Shown here piece after piece: positions 45,201-55,146 of a stretch of 64,000 nucleotides of DNA (position 1 is its first letter; the number at the start of each line of letters is the position of its first letter). The notes beneath the pieces are model-generated. The model saw only the letters and a program-made list of their open reading frames with translations. It did no database searches and was not told the origin of the DNA. The translations under genes were made by a program, and so were the position numbers. The DNA comes from Piezodorus guildinii (Eukaryota > Arthropoda > Insecta > Hemiptera > Pentatomidae): assembly GCA_023052935.1 (NCBI GenBank), contig CM041293.1:152085474-152149473 (forward strand), written 5' to 3'.

Positions 45201-45884
45201 CATTTTTTAGGTTCCATCCCTCTCTCCTCGTCGTTATTTCATAAGACGTCTGTAATGAAATAATTATTGGATAATGGTCACTACTAGCTAAATCATTATG
45301 TAGATACACCAGAGGTGTCAAGGGAAAACTACGAGATGTAATCACCAAGTCCAAAGTGGACCAGGTCCTGTGAGCTCTACAGTAAAATGTTTGTTGAGGT
45401 GGGTTATGCAGTAAGAGGTTATGTGCGTCTAGTATCTTTTCAATATCTTTGCCTCTTTTATCTGTCCTAGTATTGTACCAATGGGTGCTGTGCGCGTTGA
45501 CATCCCCGGCTAACATAAAAGGATGAGGTAATTGATTTATAATATTAACAATATCAGAATTAAGTATATTTTCGTTCGGGGGAAGATATATAGAACAAAC
45601 CGTAAAGGGAATTGGTAAGTGAAGGGTAGCTGCAACTACTTGAAGAGGAGAATTCAAATGAATTTCTGTGAAAATTATATTCTTATCAAATCCCAAAAGC
45701 ACACCACCTTTGTTACAGCCTATTCGGCATTTTTGAATAATGTTATATTTGGAAGAATTTTTGTGTCCGTTTTTAGGTTAGTTTCTTGTAATGAAATAAT
45801 GGCTGGTTTATAGTAGGACATGAGTAGATTTAGATCTTCATATTTTGAAAATAAACTTTCACAGTTCCAATTTAATATAATCAT
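42297..45884 (-). pseudogene. ORF2 of I-group LINE copy A (endonuclease-RT-RNase H), two frame breaks
   Basis: The encoded protein would nick target DNA and prime reverse transcription there. Starting at ATG 45884: APE endonuclease (ILNWNCESLFS, ISLQETNLK, LAGDVNAHS, SSDHYPIII); RT (FIPKPNKDPQQIDNYRPISL, CGFRPLRSTQHQL, SFDIEKAFD, GVPQGSVLGPTLF, SLFADDLLIY near 43900, where FADD is the catalytic box); RNase H (FTDGS, then CSDSLLALNSI and WIPGHAGIEGYDIAD); and a C-terminal CENCKVKVTAKHIMVDC zinc-type motif. The frame breaks near 45735, before LGFDKN. It breaks again near 43046 just after FTDGS, where about 20 RNase H residues also seem to be missing. Confidence 0.88.
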
Positions 45885-45976
45885 ATTGTTTATGAATTGG
45901 ATTAATAATTTACGTTATAAATTAGCAGGTGTTAATAATGTTTCGTGGATAACTGTGTTTATTTTAGAATACAGTA

Positions 45977-47182
45977 TTATTCTTTGGGGAGATTCTTGAG
46001 ATAAGACTTGAGACTTTTAGTAACTTTAGTGAAACGACCTTTGATTCCTTTGTTTTGAAGATGTGGATAAAGGTCAGACAACATTTGTACTAGACCGTTT
46101 AAGTCGTCTGTGAATTGTAAAGCAGTAGTAACAGGATCTTTAGTGGATGCTACGGTTTCTATAAATGATGTGAACTGTTCGAATGAAAATAGAAATTTAC
46201 AAGGGTTAGTTTCGAATTTAAATTTTAACGGTGTCAAATGACGTATTAAAGAGTCGATAGGTTCTGAATTATTACCATTGATATTGGATGAATCCAACTG
46301 ATTACCAAGTAAAAGAGTGGTCCCCTCCTTTAAACCATGCGTGTCTGATGAAACATTTACATGTTCATCTATGGTATTATTTTCAGTAGAAGAGGTATTA
46401 TTAATCTCCAATTGGCCTATGTTTGGAACAGAATTACTCGGCAGCCGGTTCTGAGTAGAGTTACATGGCTTATCACTTACCCCTTCCATGATTGGAGGCA
46501 CGATGTTTTCCTTTGGAACTGATTCAATATGATTTCCATCTTGAATATTTCGAGAGGGGCATTGGGATGCAATGTGACCTGTCTGTTTACAGCGAAAGCA
46601 TGCTCCCACATCTTCAGTGAAGAATATTCTGTAGGAGGTCCCTTCGAAAGTTATGCTCATTGTATCTGGAATAAATTTTGTGGATTCTGGACTTACAAAA
46701 AAATGTCTTCTTAGACTTAATATGTGTTCAAAGCCTTTAAAGCCCGCTCCCAGATATTGTACACCAGAAACCAGTTTAACATTGAGAGCGCGTAAGACTT
46801 CTTCAATAACTGAATGGGGAACGCTCGGACAGATGTTTGATATAATAATCCGTTTCGCTGGATTAACTAGTTTCCGCAGATTTATTTCTTCTGTGCCTAC
46901 TTTTATCGTGGGCCCTTGTGTTATTATTTGGTCAACTAGCTGCTTTGACGAAAGATATATCACGAACCTATTGCTTGAAAGTCTTCCAGCGAAGATAATG
47001 TTCTTTGGACCAACTATTTCAGCTAACTTCTCGACATATGTTTGCTGAGGAACTCCGTTTATCGAGCTGAATACGATACCTTGTTCCTTACTTGGGTACT
47101 TAATAACTTGCTTTGAGGTAACAGAAGCAAAACTTTTACATTCATCTTCAAGGTTCTTCTTTAAAGCTGAAGTCAAGGCCAT
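45977..47182 (-). CDS. ORF1 (gag-like) of I-group LINE copy A, 401 aa
   Basis: This RNA-binding protein packages LINE RNA into RNPs. The frame is intact from ATG 47182 to the stop at 45977. The N-terminal half contains IIFAGRLSSNRFVIYLSSKQ and KLVNPAKRIIISNICPSVP, which look like an RRM-type region. One CCHC knuckle, CFRCKQTGHIASQC (CX2CX4HX4C), lies near residue 197. An acidic, asparagine- and serine-rich linker and a helical C-terminus follow. The ORF2 start is 92 bp downstream. Confidence 0.85.
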   Translation of the reverse strand: MALTSALKKNLEDECKSFASVTSKQVIKYPSKEQGIVFSSINGVPQQTYVEKLAEIVGPKNIIFAGRLSSNRFVIYLSSKQLVDQIITQGPTIKVGTEEINLRKLVNPAKRIIISNICPSVPHSVIEEVLRALNVKLVSGVQYLGAGFKGFEHILSLRRHFFVSPESTKFIPDTMSITFEGTSYRIFFTEDVGACFRCKQTGHIASQCPSRNIQDGNHIESVPKENIVPPIMEGVSDKPCNSTQNRLPSNSVPNIGQLEINNTSSTENNTIDEHVNVSSDTHGLKEGTTLLLGNQLDSSNINGNNSEPIDSLIRHLTPLKFKFETNPCKFLFSFEQFTSFIETVASTKDPVTTALQFTDDLNGLVQMLSDLYPHLQNKGIKGRFTKVTKSLKSYLKNLPKE

Positions 47183-47294
47183 TTTCTTCCTGGGTTGGGG
47201 TACTGGTTGCCCACAGGGCCGAGTTGAGGGTACGGAGTGGAAAAGTGCTTCAGAATAACCCCTTGACTACCACAGTGTCTTCTCCAATTATACT

Positions 47295-49025
47295 TTAAAC
47301 TCAAAAGTATTGGATAACAACTAAAATTCAATTTTAAAGTTAATCGAATTTTTTTTTATCGCAATTGACTTTTCAATCGATCATCTCATTTAATAAATAA
47401 TTTAGTAAACAGTTTTGTTATTATTGTTGTTTTTGTATGTTAATTTATTTAACGTTAGTTTTTTCTACTGAGGCTAATCGGACGATGCTACTATGTGATT
47501 CCTAAATTTTGGCTATCGAGCTTTAACCATAGTAGGAATCTAAAAGTGTCATGTCTCCAAAAAATAGCATAACAATGGATTCTTTACTGCATTAAAAAAA
47601 TGTAGGGCTACATGCATGTTTGATCCCATAACCTTGGACATAGAATGCTGCTGTGCTAACGGCAATGCAATAGGAGAATTTTTTTTTTTTTTTGTAATAT
47701 TTCCTAATATTTCATGACCGCCGGTCGACTCATTTTATCCTTCATCAATTCTACTACGTAATAAATATATAAAAATCATATCTTTTACAGGCTTTAAAAC
47801 GGCTCTAAATAGTTGGAACATTGCATAGAAATAAATAAACGTAAATATTTGGTGTAATAGAGATGATATAAAAAAAATAATAATAATAACCATAGTTGGC
47901 ACTATATATTTAAAGAATTCACTTGTTATGTGGAAGTTGTATTTATTTTGACAATTCATAGGGGTAACAATCTATAGATTAAAATATCTTTCTAAACGGA
48001 GTAACTTTATCATGATTTATTTTGCTAAAAACCTAAGACGTTAATAATAAAAACATATCTACCAATTAAGAAGACCAAAGACATCAGCTAAAAGATAAAA
48101 AGTATTTTAAGGAAGTGGTATTATTGATCTATTGCTAGCAAGTGTTTGTTGTCTTACTCAGATACTTCCGCTTTACCTGCACCCTCACGGTTCCAAACCG
48201 CATCCTGGTCACTCGAACTAACGGAAGCCCTTCAAAGAATATTGATTTTTGATCCCATTGTAGAGGAGCAAATGACAGTAGCGGCGCCGTTTGACACTAG
48301 CCGCAAGTCCGAACCGCAATGCGGGCAAGTATCCTGTGCCGCCGAAGAACTCCATACTTGCACCGCCATAATGGGGTAAAGGTATCTACAGGTGATGGGA
48401 TCTTCAAAAAAGATTAAGGATACCGTCTTATATAGGAGAAAGGGGGACGGACCTCACATCTCATAAGGTATTAAACTTCAACCCTCATAAAAAGCTTCAT
48501 GGAGTATTCAAGAGGCTTTTTAAGATGAAAAATTCAGTAAAATCACTTATGCCTTATCGCTAAAAAGATGTTTTTCCATCAGTATTTCTTATGAAGGAAA
48601 GGCAAACAAATTCATACGTATTCGTTTAAACGTGGTAGGAAAAGTCAAGCTAGGTAGTAGGTCAGTACAAGGAAATATAATTTATATATTTTGAGAGGGT
48701 TTTTGAATTTATGAGGAGTATTAAACATTAACTAAAGTGCTTGATCAAAGCATTTACCCTAATCAATTTAGATGCTATAAAAAGATAAATGAAGCAATTG
48801 AAACGATGTGCTTTTACCTAAACAATGTAATGCAGCCTGGCAATAACGAGCAAAGGAAATTATTACTGATACCATTATCGTTTTATCCACAAAGAGAATT
48901 ATAATATTAAAATAAATGGATAGATAAAAAAAATATTTAAAGAAACTGCACTAGGTAAATTAAGTTAAATTAAATAAAGTAAAAAAAAAAAAAAAATTAA
49001 GGCATTCATAGGGACTGACAATAGA
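47295..49025. other. AT-rich spacer
   Basis: A GC-richer stretch at about 48146-48400 is open in several frames. On the minus strand one of these contains CPHCGSDLRL. I cannot assign it. Nothing else is seen. Confidence 0.4.
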
Positions 49026-49029
49026 AGTT

Positions 49030-50020
49030 TTTTAAAAATATTTTATTAATAGTTACAACTGTATAGTACAACACATCTAGAAATATGATAAAATAAAATA
49101 GGCATGAACAAGAAATGTTGAGAAGCACCAGCGGCAGCACTCAAAAAAATCCTAAACTAGAAGGTCTCGAAGCCATCTTCTTTTCAGACGCCACGGAGGA
49201 TTATCAGAAATTTGATTGGGAGAAAGGATTGAAACTAGAGGATAAGAGTGGGATTGGAGTTGGCCATAAAAGAAATGATATCTGGTTCGGGCCAAATTAG
49301 GAACATACAGAATATTAAAGTCTTTATGGATCAGTTTATTAGTTACAAAGCAAGGAGCGTTGAGGATTTTACGAAGGATTTCGGATTATAGGGATTGGAT
49401 ACGGGAAGAATTTAATGGTTTAGAAGAGCCCAAAGTAACTCCATATTTGCTGTATGATAGTCATGTAGATGAGCCTTTTGTAGACAAGTGGAAGGAGCGT
49501 TTGTTCTGTCGGTGTTGAAGTAGTCCAGAACATCGTGTAGTTTCTTGTTGTTTCAGTCTTGTTTGAAGATTTCAAGTAAGGCTTTTGTCAAAATAAAGTC
49601 CTAGATATCTGATCTTATTAACAGGATGTCATAGATTTACGACAAAGATAAAGGTTATTTTATTTAATTCATTTGAATTCATTTTTATCCTCCAAATAGA
49701 ATGTTTGTCTGGTAAGTGTTGGAGTAGACGTAAATAAGCAGTTTCTTGTCGTTTCAGTCTTGTTTGAAGATTTCAAGTAAGGCTTTTGTCAAAATAAAGT
49801 CCTAGATATCTGATCTTATTAACAGGATGTCATAGATTTACGACCAAAGATAAAGGTTACTTTATTTAATTCATTTGAATTCATTTTAATCCTCCAAATA
49901 AAATGTTTTTTCTGGTAAGTGTTGGAGTAGACGTAAATAAGCAGTTTCTTGTCGTTTCAGTCTTGTATGAGGGTTCTTAGCGAAATTTTACTGAAGTACG
50001 CTGTAAGGGTAATAGTAATT
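49030..50020 (-). pseudogene. Jockey LINE 3' fragment with internal tandem duplication
   Basis: Read on the minus strand it covers the C-terminal ORF2 region (LDKR-type, NAPCFVTN, a decayed DNPP-like end) and a 3' UTR ending in TACAGTTGTAAC near 49050. It is heavily decayed. A unit of about 201 bp is tandemly duplicated (49540-49740 and 49741-49942, then a partial third start). Confidence 0.75.
49540..49960. repeat. Tandem duplication, unit ~201 bp, inside a Jockey fragment
   Basis: GTTTCTTGT(T/C)GTTTCAGTCTT recurs at 49540, 49741 and 49943. The two full units differ by few substitutions and single-base length changes. Confidence 0.85.
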
Positions 50021-50311
50021 TTTTTGGGATTTGTTGGAATTTATTTTAATTCTTTTTATCTTAATTTCTTAATTTTCTCTTGTCCTTAACCGTTACTGTT
50101 AATTTGTTTGTCGATACAGAAATTTGTTGATAAGACTATTACATAATTTTTCTTCTCATCCCTATATCCCTACATCTAATTTTATTTTTCTGCTACGAAT
50201 CGAAATATGCAAACACAAAAGGATTTTTGACTCAAAGGAGGGGATCTTCTCCCTTTATTTCTTATATATAATTTAATGGGAAACAAATAAATTTAAAAAT
50301 ACAGTAATAAA

Positions 50312-50420
50312 TAATGTACAGACTGCAGCGCATGCGCCAGTCTAGAGCATCTTGGTAACGTTAGCATGGTTACGAAATCAAAGCTTTTACCCCTTCGCGT
50401 ACCGCGCCTAAAAAAGTTTT
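50312..50420 (+). repeat. CpG-rich dispersed repeat R2 (copy 2)
   Basis: It is the reverse-oriented partner of 15480-15605: CAGCGCATGCGCCAGTCTAG, then GGTAACGTTAGCATGGTTAC, then AAGCTTTTACCCC. The R2 family itself is not recognised. Confidence 0.5.
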
Positions 50421-52070
50421 TACTTTAAAAAATTACATTCACAGAAGAATTTTAATATATTAGATTCATAAAAATGCAACTGCCGACATTTTATTCATTT
50501 TAGTAAAAAAATAAATAAAAATAAATTTTTTTTTGATTAAATATCTTTTATATTATTCTTATTTTACGCTTCGGGATTACTATGCCTTTTTTTGAATCAT
50601 TCATAAATTCAACAAATCAGTAAACATATATACTTAAGGGTCAATTCATTTGAAATCGGCCGATTTTCATTCATTCTGTCACTCAAAATTTTTAATCTTT
50701 AATATTTTTCTTTTATTACCAGTTATCCTGTTTTCTTTTCCGATGTTGAAACTTCTAAAAAATCTTCTTTTAGAAAGTTTTTAGTTTAATAGCAATTTGA
50801 AGTCAGATTTGTGGCTAAAAATGAGTATTGGAAAAATCCCTTTAACACCGGTTATTCTCCAGATATCAAATCATAACAAAATAAGATCAAGGTATGCTTC
50901 ACATTATTTGTCCTCGCAGTTCATTAAAGAAAAAGTAAATAAGCTACAATTGATTTGAAAATTCTCGAAAACTAATAAATATAGAGGGAAAGAGATTTAT
51001 ATTTTATTACTGTCTCTCACATAGTTTAGTTACTATCCTACTAAGTATCTAAACTCTGATCATGGGAACTAATTATAATTTTTCATTTTCTTTAACCAAT
51101 TTTTAAACAGGGAAAAATTGAGTTTTCGCGATTTTTTAAGGAAAATATCTCAAAAGAGACTAAGTTAAATGCACATCCTTTTCAGATTATTAGTTTTCGT
51201 TTTGGTTTTATAAATGTAAAATTACAAAAGTTGGACAGATTTTCCCGAATCATGTTTTCATCTAAAAATCTGACTTAAAACGGTTGCAAAACTAAAAGTA
51301 TTAGCAACCAACATCTATTAGAAACTGTTTTATATTCAGGCAATAAGAGAGAATACTCGATGAACGGAAATCATGAACATCAAAGATGTTGAGCCCCATG
51401 TTCCGGACGATTTTGAATGAATTTATCCTTAGACGTGTTAGTTTAAATTCTATATTTCACAAGTTTTTAGTCGTATTCACTTTTAATAATAGTAAATGGT
51501 ACGGATGATCAACCCGTTTTAACAGCGGTGGGTAGGTCAAAATTTGTTCGAAGATACCACTATCTGGTCTGTAAATATAAATAAAATTAATGATTGGCGA
51601 ATTTCAAATTGTCGAAGGCCATGTAACACTACAACGAAATGAATAAAGGTTTAAACAATATGTTTTTAGGAAACAGAAATATTGGATATTTTCAAGTATT
51701 CTATTCTTCTTACTAGCTATAACAAAAATAAAACATTTCGGGGAACTGAAACATTTTCAAGATAAATTATATTACTCACTTTCTGTTCTAAACACATTTT
51801 TATTTCTTATTGAAAGTGTTTTGTCAGTTTAATTAAATTTCTATTTACAACTAAATTGAAATCAACGATTAGCAAAATTAGTTAATACTAAAAGAATAAT
51901 ATCAACTAATTAATCAATATACCAATTAGTATCCGCGAATTTACCCAACTTAATTAGCAATTTAGTATAATTACATTGCCAAAATTAATTACTAATCACT
52001 CGATGTAATTATATATAAAATTATAATTAAATATCTTTTCTTTTTTAATTTTTCTGGAAGTTTTTCTTAA
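50421..52070. other. AT-rich spacer
   Basis: No coding or repeat structure is recognised. Confidence 0.5.
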
Positions 52071-52071
52071 T

Positions 52072-52468
52072 ATTAACACTTAAATGAGCACACCTTAACT
52101 TCCTTTTGTGTTTATTTATTTATTGGAAGTTAAGGTGTGCTCATAACCATTCACATCTATCAACGTTTCGGGGTTGTTTCCCCATTCTCAAGACTTATTT
52201 TTTTAAAAACATTAGCTTACTACCATCGTCTACATGTTCATTGGCTTACTTTACTTCATTACTTTGGATTCGTAAGCCAATGAACATGTGAACGATGGCA
52301 GTAAGCTATGTAGTGAAGTAGTGAGTTATATATGAGAAAATGTTTTACAAAAAATAAGTCTTGACAATGGGGAAATAACCCCGAAACGTTGATAGATGTA
52401 AATGGTTATGAAATAAAATAAATAAACACAAAAGGAAGTTAAGGTGTGCTCATTTAAGTGTTAATTAT
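52072..52468. repeat. Large palindrome with GAAACG hairpins
   Basis: The arms (about 52072-52262 and 52265-52468) are inverted copies with good similarity. The outer ends are AACACTTAAATGAGCACACC and its complement. Each arm carries a hairpin next to CCCCGAAACGTTGATAG, on the minus strand at 52160-52195 and the plus strand at 52358-52392. The left arm has an extra roughly 20-bp inverted copy of the end sequence (52123-52142). Non-coding; origin may be Penelope-like. Confidence 0.75.
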
Positions 52469-52704
52469 ACTTCAGATAACTTCAGAAGATGGTGCTCATT
52501 ATAACATTGTTATTAGGAAAATTAAATTTAAAGTAAATAGCACTGTTTATAAACTACGTCTAAAAATCTAAAGTTCCTCTTGGTGTCATAAATAATATAT
52601 TAATCATGATGCTCACATAAAACAATTTAGGTCTATTGGTAGAGCTGAAATTCAACCAAATTAAATTTCAATCATTTATGCATAATATTGGTTAAACTGT
52701 TTAA

Positions 52705-52770
52705 TATCCGTGAATCAATACGAATTTGTATATGTACTGAGCCCATAAACTTTAATGGGTTGAAGAGATA
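52705..52770 (+). mobile_element. SINE family 1 tail fragment
   Basis: It is similar to the 3' part of the SINE at 28200-28260: ACGAATTTGTATATGTACTG and then a GGGTTG stretch. Confidence 0.4.
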
Positions 52771-52779
52771 AAGATTTTT

Positions 52780-53190
52780 TTACGTTCACTTACATACATA
52801 CATACATACACACACATAAAAAAGATATATACATATAGAAACATGAAATATAAAGTAACGGAAAGTATCGTGTTCGTGAAAATTTTCGAATTCCAGTTAT
52901 CAATCGTAATAATGTTTTATGGTCCCCTACGTCTAAATGACGAAGTCTCGAAAAAAGGTATGTGTGTGCCTAGGAAGAAAGCTAAACTGAATGTTGTACA
53001 AAACTGAATGTTCATATTAAATACAACTATATGTTCGAGATACTACTACAATTTTTCATAAAAAACGACTGACCGAAAATGCTATTTTATACCATGCATT
53101 TTGCACCTTCATATATTTTTCTCAAATATGCCATCAATGATTTTGATTACATCGATGTAAAATTCAATGAGCTTTAATCTGATATGTTTT
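52780..53190 (+). repeat. R1 dispersed repeat (third copy)
   Basis: It is divergent but collinear with 38925-39300. It reads through ATACAACTATATGTTCGAGA without the LTR-like insertion found at 23-24 kb. A (TACA)n stretch precedes it at 52793-52812. Confidence 0.6.
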
Positions 53191-53538
53191 AAATCTTCTT
53201 TTTTTGAAGTACCTTTAATTTTATAGATTCTGAAAAATTGAAAATTGATAATAAAATATAATTGATAAAAAGCGGCTGAATATAAAAGCTGAGTGAACAT
53301 ATTTTTTTAATGGATTTTTGTTTTTTTGAACATAAGAGCAGCAACATTGATGTACAATATACCGTTAATACTACAAATTTTAAAGAAATATTTTCTTATA
53401 TAAGTCAAAGTCTTAAAATGTTAAGTATTAAACAGGCCATAAAATTATCACAGATAATTAATTATAGAAAAAAACAGCTGGAGGCTATTGAAGTTAAAAG
53501 TTGTTAAAAAAAATTACGAAAACAATTTTCTGTTTTCT
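53191..53538. other. Spacer
   Basis: A 65-codon frame at 53310-53507 is lysine- and isoleucine-rich and not recognised. Confidence 0.4.
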
Positions 53539-53679
53539 TGTCGTTTCAGGATATTTCTTGAACATTAAATCAACGTTATAACGCGACAATACCCGACTCT
53601 TAGTTGAAGGTATTGTTCGTTCGCGAAAGTAACTGTTAATTTACCGAGTGTGCAACCCCGACTGCACCGCTCGGTAAAA

Positions 53680-55131
53680 ATGAACGGTAATGAGGCAACT
53701 AATGAAGAATTGAAGGCCGCGGAACTACCTTCACAGCGTAATAAGGAATCCAAAGCAAAAGAACCCAAAATATTATCTGGTGTTAATGTAGAAACCAAGA
53801 AGACCCCAACTCGTTTAACGTATGCCCAAATGACGACAAATCAACCTGTTTCACACCGTGAGCATGCTATTGTCCTACCAACTATTAAGGGTATTAAGCA
53901 AAAAGACTATGTAGAAGGTTTGGCGGAACTTGTTGATCCAAAATGTATCCGTTTCGCTTCACGTATCTCTAATAATAGATTTTGCGTCCACCTAAATTGT
54001 AAAGAACAAGTAGATCAACTACTATCCAACCACAGCACTTTAACTATTGGTGAGAATGTAGTTCCAATGAGGCGGCTGGTAAATCCTGCCAAACGCATCA
54101 TCATATCCAATGCTTGTCCGAGTATTCCTAGCAGCCTTATTGAAAGTGAATTAAAAATATTAGGTATTAGATTACTCTCTCCGATTACGTTCTTGAAGGG
54201 AGGATACCAAAATTCTAAGGTCAGCCACATCTTGAGTTTTAGGAGGCAGGTGTTTATTGTACCGGAAGATTTAGAAAATCTTTCAAGTTCAATTGTACTC
54301 ACCCATGATGGGCTTACCTCACGCATTTTCTTTTCTGAGGACGTATTACTTTGTTATGTCTGCAAGAAACCAGGTCACTTCGCGGCAGATTGCCCAGATT
54401 CAGATTCATCTGATTCTGCGCCAAAAGAACTGCATCCTCAAGCTACCCACCAACCCGATACAGTCACTGAAAAAAACTATCAAGAAACGAAAAATCAGAC
54501 ATCACTTAATAAAAATAGCATAAATATTGAACAACTTGTCTGTGCCCAGACTGAACCAGTAAAACCCCAACAGAAACCACATTGTTCGCGAGATATTGAA
54601 CCTATCTGTAAAAATGAAAAAAATGAGCAAACATCGGCTCCTCCAGGCGATAATCAACGACGTAAAGAATCACCAACGATAGGTAAAACGAACAAAAAAC
54701 AAGTATCAGACACTACAAAACAAGACAAATTACAACATAAAGCAGATCCACCAACAAAACCTACTGTATCCCAAGCAAAATCTAAAATTCAAAAACCTAC
54801 AATTAGAGACATTTTGGAACCGGTTCGTATTCAAGTAACAAATGATCATCGATACCCTCTAGCCTTTACGAAATTGTGTCTATTTTTAGAGATGGCCCAA
54901 GCCGAGAAACCATCGAACATAAAACAACTTGCCTCACAGTTTACAAGAAACACCACTGGACTAAAAACAATGCTAACGGAAATAAGACATAAACTAACAA
55001 ACAGAGGAATCAAGATAAAGGTCTCCAAAATCATAAAAGAACTAAGTAGTGCAACTCCAGATCAAATTACAGAATCCTTTTCTGATTCTAGCGATTCAAC
55101 ACTTTCCGGTGTTGGTTTGGCTAGACAATAA
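53680..55131 (+). CDS. ORF1 (gag-like) of I-group LINE copy B, 483 aa
   Basis: RNA-binding protein of the LINE RNP. I chose ATG 53680 (A at -3) because the upstream in-frame extension begins only with GTG. An RRM-like N-terminal half includes IRFASRISNNRFCVHLNCKE and RLVNPAKRIIISNACPSIP, clearly related to copy A. One CCHC knuckle, CYVCKKPGHFAADC, lies near residue 222. A long K/Q/T-rich disordered linker and a helical C-terminus follow. The frame is intact to TAA 55131. Confidence 0.88.
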   Translation: MNGNEATNEELKAAELPSQRNKESKAKEPKILSGVNVETKKTPTRLTYAQMTTNQPVSHREHAIVLPTIKGIKQKDYVEGLAELVDPKCIRFASRISNNRFCVHLNCKEQVDQLLSNHSTLTIGENVVPMRRLVNPAKRIIISNACPSIPSSLIESELKILGIRLLSPITFLKGGYQNSKVSHILSFRRQVFIVPEDLENLSSSIVLTHDGLTSRIFFSEDVLLCYVCKKPGHFAADCPDSDSSDSAPKELHPQATHQPDTVTEKNYQETKNQTSLNKNSINIEQLVCAQTEPVKPQQKPHCSRDIEPICKNEKNEQTSAPPGDNQRRKESPTIGKTNKKQVSDTTKQDKLQHKADPPTKPTVSQAKSKIQKPTIRDILEPVRIQVTNDHRYPLAFTKLCLFLEMAQAEKPSNIKQLASQFTRNTTGLKTMLTEIRHKLTNRGIKIKVSKIIKELSSATPDQITESFSDSSDSTLSGVGLARQ

Positions 55132-55146
55132 ATTTTAATATTCCAA

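Larger units (their letters stand above)
42215..47290 (-). mobile_element. I-group LINE, copy A, near full length, inactive
   Basis: ORF1 (47182-45977) and ORF2 (45884-42297) are on the minus strand, followed by a short 3' UTR ending in AAATAAATAAAT-type repeats near 42220, as in I elements. A 5' UTR candidate extends to about 47290. ORF1 shares blocks with copy B (LVNPAKRIIISN, CPS.P) but the two are distinct families. Confidence 0.85.

Noticed and set aside
48146..48379. 77-codon frame in a GC-richer patch as a host exon
   Set aside because: Several frames are open at once, no domain is recognisable and I saw no convincing splice context.
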